A stretch of 64,000 bases of DNA from Bradyrhizobium lupini (GTDB taxonomy: Bacteria; Pseudomonadota; Alphaproteobacteria; Rhizobiales; Xanthobacteraceae): contig NZ_CP162553.1 of NCBI RefSeq assembly GCF_040939785.1, positions 1,550,001 through 1,614,000 of the forward strand. The letters run 5' to 3'. The position numbers and the translations under genes were made by a program. Shown here piece after piece: positions 42,401-51,406 of the stretch (positions are counted from its first letter, which is position 1; the number at the start of each line of letters is the position of its first letter). Under the pieces are notes generated by a model, which saw only the letters and a list, made by a program, of their open reading frames with translations, had not been told where the DNA came from and did no database searches.

Positions 42401-44332
42401 CTACCTCACCACGGCCCGCTTCGGCTCGACGATCTCGAACATGCGCGGGAATTCGTCCATCAGGCCCATCAGCTCGGCGAGGCGCATCGGGTTGCCGGCG
42501 AATTTGACCTTGCCGGCGGCCACGGCCTCCGGGAAGCTGGTCAGTTTTGCGATCACCTCGTCGAGCGTCGACCGCGCCAGCGTGAAGCTGGCATCGGCAT
42601 TGTGCGCCTGCATGCCCTCTGTGTAAGTCAGCGCGCAGTTCTCCAGATTGAGCACGAAGGTCTCGCCGGTGTCGGAGAAGCTCCAGTTCAGCACGATGTG
42701 CTTTCCTTCCGCCTTTGGTCCGTTCAGGCGGATGCCGAGCACGTCCCAGAGCTGTGAGGTGCGCAGCGCCGCCAGCGTCTCGCGCGGCATCGGCGGGCGC
42801 GCCGGCACCTTCGGCATGCCCTGGCGCAATTCCTGCGCGCCGAACAGATAGGCATTGCGCCAGGTCGCGCTTTCAGCAGCGTAGCCGAGCTGCTCCAGCG
42901 TATCCGCCAGCAATGCACGCGCCGCCGCGTTGTCCGGCTGGGCAAAGACGAGATGGCCGAGCGCCTGCGCCACGAAGCGGAATTCGCCCTTGTCGAAATC
43001 GGCACGCGCCCGCGCGAGGATGGCGTCGGCGCCGCCCATGTACTCGACGTATTTCTTGCCCGACTCAACCGGGGGCAAGGGATCGAGATTGACCGGATTG
43101 GCGTCGTACCAGCCCAGATATTTTTGATAGATCGCCTTCACATTGTGCCGGATGTGGCCGTAATAGCCGCGGCCGTGCCAGGCGCCCTCCAGGCTCTTGG
43201 GCAGCTGGATCGTTTCAGCGATCTCGGCCGCGGTGAGGCCGTGGTTCATCAGGCGGATGGTCTGGTCATGCGCGAATTTGTAGAGGTCGCGCTGCTGCCG
43301 GATCATCGTGCCGATGCGTTCGTGTCCCCACACCGGCCAGTGATGCTGGCCGCACATCGCCTCCGCCTTGCCATCCCAGAGCTGCAAGGCCTCGCCCAGA
43401 TATTTCGACCAGGCCAGCGCGTCGCGCACATCGGCGCCGCGGAACGGCAGCAGATTGTGGAAATTGTGGGTGCAGTTCTCGGCGAGGTTCAACAGCTTGT
43501 AGCGCGGGATGAAGAAATGCATCTCCGCCGGCGCTTCGCTGTTCGGCGCCATCTGGAATTCGAATTCAACGCCGTCGATTACGCGCCGGTCGCCGGTCGC
43601 CATGATCAGGTCAGTCGGTCGCAGCAGCGCCACCGAACCTGCCGCCATCGACTTGCCGAGGCCGCAATCGACCTGCCCGCGCGCGCCCTTGGCGAGGAGC
43701 GGCCCGAACTGGTACTGCGCCCGGCGCAGCATCGCAGGTCCCGCGATGATGTTCTCGGAGACGGCATGCTCCATGAACAAGTTCGGCGCGATGATCGGCA
43801 CGCGGCCGCTCGCGAGTGCATCCTCCTCCAGCACGCCGCGCGCACCACCCCAATGGTCGGTGTGGGTATGGGTGAAGATCACGGCCGCGACCGGCCGCTG
43901 GCCACGATGCCTGTAGTAGAGATCGAGCGCGGCGCGCGCGCCCTCGATCGAGGTCAGGGTGTCGACGACGATGACGCCGCTGTGGCCTTCGATCAGCGTC
44001 ATGTTGGCAATGTCGAGCCCCCGCACCTGGTACACGCCGGGCACGACCTCGAAAAGGCCGTGCTGCATGTTGAGCCGCGACTGCCGCCACAGGCTCGGAT
44101 TGACCGTGGTCGGCGCCTGCTCGGCGGCAAGAAAGGCGTACGGCTCGAGGCTCCAGACCGTCCGCCCTTGCGGATTGGTGATCTCCGCGTTCTCGATCGT
44201 GCCGAGGAAGCCGCGCGCGGCGTCGTCGAAATCGCGCGTGTCGGAAAACGGCAGTGCATTCAGCATCGCCGTTTGCTGCGCGATGACGGACGGCGTTGCG
44301 CCCTTCGGCTCGTTGCTGGACGTGTCCGTCAT
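42401..44332 (-). CDS. Alkyl/aryl-sulfatase, metallo-beta-lactamase fold
   Basis: Class III sulfatase of SdsA1 type, 643 residues. The N-terminal metallo-beta-lactamase domain has the zinc motif HTHTDHWGG (about residues 166-174) and later His/Glu residues in ENCTHNFHNLLP and HHWPVWGHERIG. A helical dimerisation domain follows, then an SCP2-like C-terminal domain (about 525-640, LVLNLENCALTYTEG...). It likely hydrolyses alkyl sulfates such as dodecyl sulfate to an alcohol and sulfate. There is no signal peptide. ATG 44332 is preceded by GGAGGAG. It follows the TRAP transporter genes but is separated from them by 124 bases. Confidence 0.87.
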   Translation of the reverse strand: MTDTSSNEPKGATPSVIAQQTAMLNALPFSDTRDFDDAARGFLGTIENAEITNPQGRTVWSLEPYAFLAAEQAPTTVNPSLWRQSRLNMQHGLFEVVPGVYQVRGLDIANMTLIEGHSGVIVVDTLTSIEGARAALDLYYRHRGQRPVAAVIFTHTHTDHWGGARGVLEEDALASGRVPIIAPNLFMEHAVSENIIAGPAMLRRAQYQFGPLLAKGARGQVDCGLGKSMAAGSVALLRPTDLIMATGDRRVIDGVEFEFQMAPNSEAPAEMHFFIPRYKLLNLAENCTHNFHNLLPFRGADVRDALAWSKYLGEALQLWDGKAEAMCGQHHWPVWGHERIGTMIRQQRDLYKFAHDQTIRLMNHGLTAAEIAETIQLPKSLEGAWHGRGYYGHIRHNVKAIYQKYLGWYDANPVNLDPLPPVESGKKYVEYMGGADAILARARADFDKGEFRFVAQALGHLVFAQPDNAAARALLADTLEQLGYAAESATWRNAYLFGAQELRQGMPKVPARPPMPRETLAALRTSQLWDVLGIRLNGPKAEGKHIVLNWSFSDTGETFVLNLENCALTYTEGMQAHNADASFTLARSTLDEVIAKLTSFPEAVAAGKVKFAGNPMRLAELMGLMDEFPRMFEIVEPKRAVVR

Positions 44333-44456
44333 CTCGATCTCCTCCCCGCCTGTTGCGCGGCATCTAACCGCATCCCGCGGCCGATTGCCATGACGGGAGG
44401 GCGCAGCAATGCGTAGCCCCGCGCCCACAGGTGGAGAGAAGCAGCGTGTTCGCGGG

Positions 44457-46517
44457 CTACATGCCCAACAGCCTCGGCAGCCACAGCGACAGGCCGGGCC
44501 AATAGGTCACGACCACCAGGAATCCCAACATCGTCAGCAGCCATGGCCACACCGCGACCGTGAGCTCGGTGATACCCATCTTGGCGATGCCTGAGGCCAC
44601 GTAGAGATTGAGGCCGACCGGCGGATGGCACAGCCCGACCTCCATGTTGACCGTCATCAGGATGCCGAAATGGATCGGATCGATGCCGAGCTTGATCGCA
44701 ACCGGAAACAGGATCGGCGCCATGATCAGGATGATCGAGGATGGCTCCATCACGTTGCCGGCTAATAGCAGCAGGAGATTGACGACGAGGAGGAAGCCGA
44801 TCCAGCCGAGGCCCTGGTCGATCATCCATTGCGCGAGCGCTTGCGGCACGTTCTCGTAAGTCATCAGGAACGAGAACAAGACGGCGTTGGTGATGATGTA
44901 GAGCAGCATCGCTGAAAGATTTGCCGACGACAGCAGCACCCGCGGCACGTCTCGCAGCTTCAGATCCTTGTAGATGAACACTGCGACGATGAAGGCGTAC
45001 ACCGCGCTGACGGCGGCAGCTTCGGTCGGTGTGAACAGGCCGCTGTAGATGCCACCGATCACGATCACGATCAGCAGGATACCCCAGATCGACTTGCGGA
45101 ACGCATCGAAGCGTTCGTAGAGGGTTGCTTTCGGCATCCTCGGATAGTCGTTACGCCAGGCCCGGTAGAACGTCGTGGCGCCAAGCAGCATGGCGAGCAC
45201 CATTCCCGGCACGATGCCGGCGATGAACAGCTTGCCGACGGAGGTGTTGGTGGAGACGGCAAACAGCACCATTGGAATCGACGGTGGAATGAGAATTCCC
45301 AGCGAGCCGGAGGTCGTGATCACGCCCGCCCCGAACTTCTTGGGAAATCCCTGCGCGACCATCGCGGGCAGGATCACCGATCCGATCGCCACCACGGTGG
45401 CCGGCGACGAGCCGGAAATCGCGGCGAACAGCGCGCAGGCGACCACGCCCGAGAGCGCAAGGCCTCCGTACCAATGGCCGACCAGCGAAGTCGCGAACGT
45501 GATCATCCGGCGCGCCACGCCGCCATGGGTCAGGAAGTTGCCGGCAAGGATGAAGAACGGGATCGCCATGATCTCGAAGCTCTCGATGCCGGTAAACAGC
45601 TTCAGCGCCACCGATTCCGTCCGTACGTCGGTCAACGTGAACATGAAGCTGAGCACGGTCAGGCCGAGCGCGATGGAGATCGGCATGCCCGTGAGCATCA
45701 ACGACAGCAGAAGGCCGAAAACCACGGCGACACGCAGGCCCTGCGGCATCGTGATCACGTGCGCCGAATGGGCGAAGCACACGGCGACGATCAGGACCGG
45801 CAACAACATCAGGACCCAGCCGAGCGGGCTGCGTTCGTCGCGGACGACCTGACTGCGCGTGACCGGGGCCGGATGGACCGGGTCTATTTCGACGCCCTCG
45901 ACGCCTGCCATGTCGTGATGCGGCAGTTCGCCGGTGCGATAGAACGACCAGGCGACCTGCAGGAAGCGGAAGCACATCAGCCCGGAGCCGAGCGGGATGG
46001 TGAGATACACCAGCCACATCGGTGCTTCCAAGTCGTTGGATTGCTGGCCGGTCTGCCACATCTGGCCGACGAACGCGGCCCCGAAATAGCACACGATGGC
46101 AGTGAAAAGGGCGCCGCACATCAGGCCGAACGTGATGACGCGGCGGCGCGATCCGCCGGGAAGGACATTGACCAGGACGTCGACGCCTACATGGATGCCG
46201 GTGCGCACCCCGTAGGCCGCACCGAACTTCGCCATCCAGATGAACATGTAGATGCAGAGTTCCTGCGCCCAGGACAAGTCGAGAGCGGCAAGCCAGACGA
46301 ACGCCGCTCGCGCGGGCGCGGCCAGCAAGGACAGGTTGCGCGCCTCCGCCCATTTGGCGATGTCGATCGACAGCCCGGCGCCATATCGGTGCAGCACGGC
46401 AACGAAGATGAGCAATGTCGCGGCCGCGATCATCGTCGCGATCAGCCATTCCTCGAGATGATCGAGCACACGATCCAATGCACGCAGCAACTTGGTCCCC
46501 TCAGCTTGGCTCATCAT
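44457..46517 (-). CDS. TRAP transporter, fused small and large permease (DctQ-DctM)
   Basis: Fused permease of 686 residues. Residues 1 to about 215 are DctQ-like with four helices (IATMIAAATLLIFVAVLHRYG, LCIYMFIWMAKFGAAYGV...). An elongated linker with two further helices leads to the DctM-like part with the GSLGILIPPSIPMVLF and GLFTPTEAAAVSAVYAF motifs and a full complement of helices to the C-terminus. It imports a carboxylate-type substrate using the Na+ or H+ gradient with the binding protein encoded 67 bases upstream. Fusion is a known variant of TRAP systems. Confidence 0.88.
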   Translation of the reverse strand: MMSQAEGTKLLRALDRVLDHLEEWLIATMIAAATLLIFVAVLHRYGAGLSIDIAKWAEARNLSLLAAPARAAFVWLAALDLSWAQELCIYMFIWMAKFGAAYGVRTGIHVGVDVLVNVLPGGSRRRVITFGLMCGALFTAIVCYFGAAFVGQMWQTGQQSNDLEAPMWLVYLTIPLGSGLMCFRFLQVAWSFYRTGELPHHDMAGVEGVEIDPVHPAPVTRSQVVRDERSPLGWVLMLLPVLIVAVCFAHSAHVITMPQGLRVAVVFGLLLSLMLTGMPISIALGLTVLSFMFTLTDVRTESVALKLFTGIESFEIMAIPFFILAGNFLTHGGVARRMITFATSLVGHWYGGLALSGVVACALFAAISGSSPATVVAIGSVILPAMVAQGFPKKFGAGVITTSGSLGILIPPSIPMVLFAVSTNTSVGKLFIAGIVPGMVLAMLLGATTFYRAWRNDYPRMPKATLYERFDAFRKSIWGILLIVIVIGGIYSGLFTPTEAAAVSAVYAFIVAVFIYKDLKLRDVPRVLLSSANLSAMLLYIITNAVLFSFLMTYENVPQALAQWMIDQGLGWIGFLLVVNLLLLLAGNVMEPSSIILIMAPILFPVAIKLGIDPIHFGILMTVNMEVGLCHPPVGLNLYVASGIAKMGITELTVAVWPWLLTMLGFLVVVTYWPGLSLWLPRLLGM

Positions 46518-46584
46518 TCAAGAGCAACGGCCGGGAGTGCGATCACCCCCGACCGTTCATGGTTGTTCTTCCAGCGCGCCGGCG

Positions 46585-47586
46585 TCAGTTCATCTTGACG
46601 TCGAGTTCCTTGGCGAGGAGATCGAGCACCTCCTGCCCGACCCGCCCCTTTGCCCATTTGTAGGTCGGCTGCATCGCCTCCTGCCACGCCTTGCGATCGG
46701 CGTCAGTCAGATAATGCAGCGTGGTCTTGCCCGTCTTCTTGATCTCGGCCAGCGCATCCTCGTTTTCCTGACGCGCGATCGAATTGGTGTAGTCGGTCGC
46801 CTCGTTCATCGCCTTCTCGAGCTGGGCGCGGATATCGGGCGGCAGGCCGGACCAGAATTTCGAATTGACGATGACGGCATATTGCAGGTGCGCGTGATAG
46901 GACACCGTGATGTCCTTCTGCACCTCGTAGAACTTCTGAGTCAGGTAATTGGACGCGGTATTCTCGCAGCCGTCGACCACGCCCGTCTGCAAAGCCTGGT
47001 AGACTTCGGAAAACGCCATTATCTGAGGGATCGAACCCATGATACGGAGATATTGGTCGGCGACCTTCGATCCGGAGATGCGGAATTTGAGACCCTGGAA
47101 ATCGGTCGGCTTTATCAGGGCACGGTTGGCGGAGAGCATGTGGAAGCCGTTGTCCCAATAAGCGAGCCCGGTGATGCCCTTGGTCTCGAGCTTATCGAAC
47201 AGCCACTTGCCGATCGTGCCCTTCATCGCGTTGGAATAGGTTTGATCGTCCTTGAACAACCAGGGCAGGTCGAGCGCCTCGAACTCCTTGATACCGAGCG
47301 GTGCGAACTTCGCGGTCGAGGGGGCGAGCATGTGCACCGAGCCGAGCTGCAGCGCCTCGATCTCCTCCTTGTCCTTGTACAGCGTGGAGTTCGGGTAGAT
47401 TTCGACCTTGACCTTGCCGTCGGTGTACTTCTCCGCAAGTTCCTTGAACTTCAGGGCGCCCTTGCCCTTGGGAGTATCGTTGGCGACGACGTGGCTGAAT
47501 TTGATGACGATCGGGCTCTGGGCCTCGGCAACGGCGGGCCCCACGAGAACAGCTGCGGCGGCGACCGCAAGAAGCAGCTTGCGCAT
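46585..47586 (-). CDS. dctP: TRAP transporter substrate-binding protein, DctP family
   Basis: Periplasmic binding protein of 333 residues with signal peptide MRKLLLAVAAAAVLVGPAVAEAQ. Typical DctP segments follow: IKFSHVVANDTPKGKGALKF, YPNSTLYKDKEEIEALQLG, and LKFRISGSKVADQYLRIMG with the conserved Arg that pairs with a substrate carboxylate. Similarity pattern favours a C4-dicarboxylate or a related organic acid. ATG 47586 follows GGGAGG. It forms a two-gene operon with the fused DctQM gene. Confidence 0.88.
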   Translation of the reverse strand: MRKLLLAVAAAAVLVGPAVAEAQSPIVIKFSHVVANDTPKGKGALKFKELAEKYTDGKVKVEIYPNSTLYKDKEEIEALQLGSVHMLAPSTAKFAPLGIKEFEALDLPWLFKDDQTYSNAMKGTIGKWLFDKLETKGITGLAYWDNGFHMLSANRALIKPTDFQGLKFRISGSKVADQYLRIMGSIPQIMAFSEVYQALQTGVVDGCENTASNYLTQKFYEVQKDITVSYHAHLQYAVIVNSKFWSGLPPDIRAQLEKAMNEATDYTNSIARQENEDALAEIKKTGKTTLHYLTDADRKAWQEAMQPTYKWAKGRVGQEVLDLLAKELDVKMN

Positions 47587-47796
47587 GAACGAACCTCCCA
47601 ACAACCTCTAAAACCGGGTCTTTTTTGTTTTCCGATTTCAGTACTGACAGCAATCCGCCACCCGAACAACTAGACCTAAGCCCAATTTGCCGCAGCCAAG
47701 CAACCTTCAAGCTATCTTGGCCGCTGCTGAATGCGCAACCCGGCACCTGCTGCCGCTCCCGGAAACGAGCGCTTATGTCGCATTGCGGCAGTGCGA

Positions 47797-48567
47797 TCAG
47801 CCGTTGCGCTGGGCGACCATGAACAGACGCCGGAACGGAAACAGCGTCTGTCCCGCGGCGTTCTTCGGATAGGCTTTCGCGACCCGCATCCCATAGGCGG
47901 CTTCGAACGCGGCCTTCTCGTCGCCCTGCAAGATGTCGAGATAGCGCGTCAGCCAGGTCCCCTTGGTCCACTCCTTCACGGGATTCCCGCCTTCCAGCAC
48001 CTGCAGATATTCGGTCTCCCAGATGTCGATATTGGCCGACATCGGAGCAAGAAGACCGTGATAATAGGCCGGCGCTTCGACCGGCGGCGGCGTGACGAGA
48101 TGCTCGACCTTGGACCGCCAGGGACCGTTCAGCGCGGTCTCGCCGATCAGCACATGCGAGGGCGCCAGAAAGTTGCGCGGCATCTGCACAGCGAGCATTC
48201 CGCCGGGCGTCACCTTCTCCATGATCGACGGAAACAGGGCCGCATGATTGGGCAGCCAGTGCAGCGCGGCATTGGAGTAGACGACGTCATATTGCTTCGT
48301 CGGACGCCAGTGGCCGAGATCCTCGTGTGACCATTCCACGTCCGGCGCCGCCTTGCGGCCGGCGGCGACCATCTCGGCCGAACCCTCGACACCGGTCACC
48401 GTCGCGTCCGGCCAACGCTCCTTGATCAGCTTGGTGACGTTGCCGGCGCCGGCGCCGAGATCGGCAATCGCACGCGGACCAGAATCCGGGATCCGCATCA
48501 AGAGGTCGACGGCGGGCCGGAGCCGGTGGCCGGAGAATTTCAGATATTGCTGCGGATCCCAGACCAT
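47797..48567 (-). CDS. tam: Trans-aconitate 2-methyltransferase
   Basis: S-adenosylmethionine-dependent methyltransferase of 256 residues, the usual Tam length. The start MVWDPQQYLKFSGHRLRPAVDLL is characteristic. SAM motif I is IADLGAGAGNVTKLI; YSNAALHWLPNH follows, then AVQMPRNFLAPSH. Tam methylates trans-aconitate, a by-product that inhibits the citrate cycle. ATG 48567 is chosen since the upstream reading is only a short basic extension. It is divergent from the SDR gene at 48731. Confidence 0.9.
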   Translation of the reverse strand: MVWDPQQYLKFSGHRLRPAVDLLMRIPDSGPRAIADLGAGAGNVTKLIKERWPDATVTGVEGSAEMVAAGRKAAPDVEWSHEDLGHWRPTKQYDVVYSNAALHWLPNHAALFPSIMEKVTPGGMLAVQMPRNFLAPSHVLIGETALNGPWRSKVEHLVTPPPVEAPAYYHGLLAPMSANIDIWETEYLQVLEGGNPVKEWTKGTWLTRYLDILQGDEKAAFEAAYGMRVAKAYPKNAAGQTLFPFRRLFMVAQRNG

Positions 48568-48730
48568 CGCTCGGCGCCTTTTCTTTTTCGTGTTCCCTTC
48601 AACGCGGCTCTTGGTTACCACTGCTCCTCCCGGTCGGGCAAATCAGGCTGACGGGGACAGGGCAGGAAAACGAACAGAAGAACGAACAGCCCAGCGACAA
48701 GCAGAAAAGCGAACAAGAGGGCGTGTCACC

Positions 48731-49474
48731 ATGGATCTCGGGCTCAAATCGAAAACCGCCGTCGTCACCGGAGCGAGCGTCGGCATCGGCCGTGCCATCG
48801 CCAAGGGCTTGGCTGCCGAAGGCGTGCGCGTCGTCGGCGTGGCACGGCGCACCGACCTGCTCGCCGAGCTGGTAACGGAAGTCGGCTCCGGTCTGATCAC
48901 GCCATTCGAGCAGGACGTGATGGCCAAGGACGCGGCCGAGAAGATTTCGGCGTTCGCGCTCAAAGAGCTCGGCCATGTCGACATCCTGATCAACAATGCC
49001 GGCGGAAGCCGCCCCCTCCCCGTCGATGCGCCTGAAAGCCAATGGGACGAGGCGATCGCGCTGAATTTCACCAGCTACCGCCGCATCGCGCATGCGCTGC
49101 TGCCGCAGATGATCGAGCGCAAATGGGGCCGCATCGTCAACATCACCGGCAAGTCCGAGCCGGAAGGCCTCAACGCCGCGTTTGCCGCCAAAGCCGCCGT
49201 GCACGCCTGGGCCAAAGGCCTGTCGCGCGAGATCGGCGAGCACGGCATCACCATCAACTGCATCCCGCCCGGCCGCATCATGAGCGAACAGATCCGCCGC
49301 AACTACGCGCCTGATTATCGCGAGCGCTTCGCGGAAGAAGAGATCCCGGTCGGCTATTGGGGCGAGCCGGAAGACCTCGCCGCGCTCGCGGTGTTCCTGG
49401 CATCACCCGTGGCGCGCTACATCACGGGCACGGTGATCCCGGTGGATGGGGGGTTGCGGAGGTATCAGTTCTAG
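48731..49474 (+). CDS. SDR-family protein lacking the catalytic tyrosine
   Basis: Short-chain dehydrogenase fold of 247 residues. The cofactor motif TGASVGIG and NNAGG are intact. In the active-site helix the sequence is LNAAFAAKAAVHAWAKGL: Lys154 is present, but the position four residues before it is Ala150 (Phe151 next to it) instead of Tyr, and the usual Ser position falls in VNITGKS. The C-terminal glycine-rich end ITGTVIPVDGG is normal. It may be an inactive dehydrogenase, a binding protein, or use a different mechanism. GAGGG precedes the ATG. It is divergent from tam. Confidence 0.83.
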   Translation: MDLGLKSKTAVVTGASVGIGRAIAKGLAAEGVRVVGVARRTDLLAELVTEVGSGLITPFEQDVMAKDAAEKISAFALKELGHVDILINNAGGSRPLPVDAPESQWDEAIALNFTSYRRIAHALLPQMIERKWGRIVNITGKSEPEGLNAAFAAKAAVHAWAKGLSREIGEHGITINCIPPGRIMSEQIRRNYAPDYRERFAEEEIPVGYWGEPEDLAALAVFLASPVARYITGTVIPVDGGLRRYQF

Positions 49475-49488
49475 AACCGATTGGACTT

Positions 49489-49574
49489 CGTAGGATGGGT
49501 AGAGCGCAGCGAAACCCATCGACAGCATACGACGTGAACCTGATGGGTTTCGCAAGTGCTCTACCCATCCTACG
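49489..49574. repeat. Palindromic intergenic repeat, family C
   Basis: An 86-bp palindrome: CGTAGGATGGGTAGAGC at the left end and GCTCTACCCATCCTACG at the right (17-bp perfect outer arms), with inner arms CGAAACCCATC / GATGGGTTTCG. It lies between the ends of the convergent SDR and zinc-finger genes and could act as a bidirectional terminator. Confidence 0.88.
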
Positions 49575-49584
49575 GCCTACCGCC

Positions 49585-49938
49585 TTACTCATGCAGCAGC
49601 GTTTGCCAGTCCGGAGGCACCGCGCCGTCCGGTCCGGGCACCGGCTGATCCAACGGATGCGCGTGAGGACCTTGAAGCTTCGGGCCGGCGAAAGCCTCTC
49701 CCGTGCGATAGTCGTAAAACCATCGTTCGCCCGGCTCGAAGCTCGTGATGATCGGATGACCTGTCGCCGCGCTGTGTTTCGTTGCGTGCTGATTTGGTGA
49801 CGCATCACAGCAGCCGATGTGACCGCATTCGACACATCTGCGAAGGTGAAACCACCACCCGCCCGCAGCCGAGCATTCCACGCACCCCGTTCCGCTTGGT
49901 TTGGCCGCGAGATTGATGCCACCCCTCTCAGACTTCAT
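49585..49938 (-). CDS. UBP-type zinc-finger protein
   Basis: Small protein of 117 residues dominated by a UBP zinc-finger: GTGCVECSAAGGWWFHLRRCVECGHIGCCDASPNQH, followed by HSAATGHPIITSFEPGERWFYDY, with four or more Cys and conserved His. In eukaryotes this domain binds the free C-terminus of ubiquitin; in bacteria it occurs as a small stand-alone protein with unknown role. The remaining C-terminal part is proline-rich. ATG 49938 has only a weak ribosome site. Confidence 0.82.
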   Translation of the reverse strand: MKSERGGINLAAKPSGTGCVECSAAGGWWFHLRRCVECGHIGCCDASPNQHATKHSAATGHPIITSFEPGERWFYDYRTGEAFAGPKLQGPHAHPLDQPVPGPDGAVPPDWQTLLHE

Positions 49939-50094
49939 AGGTCAGCTCACTGAAATTGCCCGCAGCCACCACCGATGCATTCACGCCGCGATCTCCGCCA
50001 CGATCGCATTTTGCCAGTGTTTTGCCCGACGGGTCAACGTCATGGCAGCGGCGAATGCCGCCGCTGCGCGGTTCGGAAATCCCTTATTAATCAA

Positions 50095-50165
50095 GGGGCC
50101 TTCTACTGTGCATGGGGTTGTTTTCGCGCTTTTTTGTTTTGAGCCCTTAAAAAAAACAAGGCCCC
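50095..50165. other. AT-rich stem-loop region after the dehydrogenase gene
   Basis: GGGGCCTT (50095-50102) pairs with AAGGCCCC (50158-50165). Between them are T- and A-runs that stand out from the GC-rich surroundings. A smaller hairpin CCCTT...AAGGG lies at about 50081-50098. Located directly after the stop of the minus-strand dehydrogenase gene (50176), it may terminate that transcript. Confidence 0.4.
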
Positions 50166-50175
50166 GCATAACCAC

Positions 50176-51237
50176 TCACCCGGCCTGCAGGATTTCCGCA
50201 ATCGCCGCCCCCGCGGCGATCGTGCCGAGCTTTCCGCCGACATCGCGCGTTGCCCTGCGCTCGCCGATCGCTTTTGCCACCGCCGCCTCGATCGCACGTG
50301 CGGCTTCCTCGTAGCGCACCGCGCCGCTATTCTCGCCGTGCCATCCGAGCAGCAGGGCCGTGGACAGGATCAGCGAGACTGGATTGGCAACATCCTGTCC
50401 GGCTATGTCAGGCGCCGAGCCATGCGCGGCCTGCGCCATGGCGAAGCTGTCGCCGACATTGAGCGAGCCGCCGAGACCGAGGCTGCCGGAGAGTTCGGCG
50501 GTGAGATCGGACAGGATGTCGCCAAACATGTTGGTGGCGACGATGACGTCGAAGCGGTCGGGGTTGCGCACCACATGCGCCATCATGGCGTCGATGAGGA
50601 TGTCGTCGATCCCAAGGCCGGGATAGGCCTTCGCCGTCTCGCGGCAGATCTCGAGGAACATGCCGTCACCGAGCTTGAGCACATTGGCCTTGTGCACGAT
50701 GGTGAGATGCTTGCGCCGCTTCATCGCCAGCCGGCACGCCGCGTGCGCGATGCGCTCGCAGCACAGGCGCGTGATCCGGCGCAGCGAGATCACGACGTCA
50801 GGCGTGACCAGCATCTCGCCATTGCCCTGCTCCATGTTGCGGTCGGCGTAAAACCCTTCTGTGTTCTCGCGCACCACGACGAGGTCGAAATCGCCCACCC
50901 GGCCGGACCGCCCCGCATAGGTGCGTGCGGGCCTGACATTGGCGTAGAGGTCGAGGTTCTTGCGAAAATATCGCGACGGGTTGATCTCGCCATGGGCCTC
51001 GTCCTTGAAGTCGAAGGTCGCGGTCGGCCCGAGGATCAGGCCGTCGGCGGCGCGGACGATGTCGAGCAGCTCGGGGCGCACCGTCGTGCCAAATTGTTTG
51101 AGGCTCGCATGCCCGACCGCGTGCTCCTCCAGCTGCAGATTGAGCTGGAAGCGTTCGGAGGCCGCGCGCAACACGCCTGATGTCGCGGCCGTGATCTCGG
51201 GCCCGATGCCGTCACCGGGCAAAACGACGATGTGCAT
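50176..51237 (-). CDS. Isocitrate/isopropylmalate dehydrogenase family protein
   Basis: Intact beta-decarboxylating dehydrogenase of 353 residues, a distant paralogue of the gene at 9260-10338. GDGIGPEITAATSGVL opens the fold, VVVRENTEGFYADR supplies the substrate loop, and DVIVATNMFGDILSDLTAEL the metal-binding Asp residues. AHGSAPDIAGQDVANPVSL is the NAD-binding region. The family covers tartrate, isopropylmalate and isocitrate oxidation; the ENTEGFYADRN loop does not allow a firm choice. It has no leuCD or other pathway genes nearby. Confidence 0.85.
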   Translation of the reverse strand: MHIVVLPGDGIGPEITAATSGVLRAASERFQLNLQLEEHAVGHASLKQFGTTVRPELLDIVRAADGLILGPTATFDFKDEAHGEINPSRYFRKNLDLYANVRPARTYAGRSGRVGDFDLVVVRENTEGFYADRNMEQGNGEMLVTPDVVISLRRITRLCCERIAHAACRLAMKRRKHLTIVHKANVLKLGDGMFLEICRETAKAYPGLGIDDILIDAMMAHVVRNPDRFDVIVATNMFGDILSDLTAELSGSLGLGGSLNVGDSFAMAQAAHGSAPDIAGQDVANPVSLILSTALLLGWHGENSGAVRYEEAARAIEAAVAKAIGERRATRDVGGKLGTIAAGAAIAEILQAG

Positions 51238-51406
51238 GGCGGTCCCCTGACATTGCAGCAGTTCGCGCGATCATACGCCGGCGCGCAGGTTCATCGCCCA
51301 GCCTTCGCGCATACACAGCATGCAAGCATATGCCTGTGGAAGGCGGCCGCGCCGTAGTACATGCCGAGTCCCCTGGAGCCGGCCGCCGGAGCAACGCGCT
51401 AACGCA

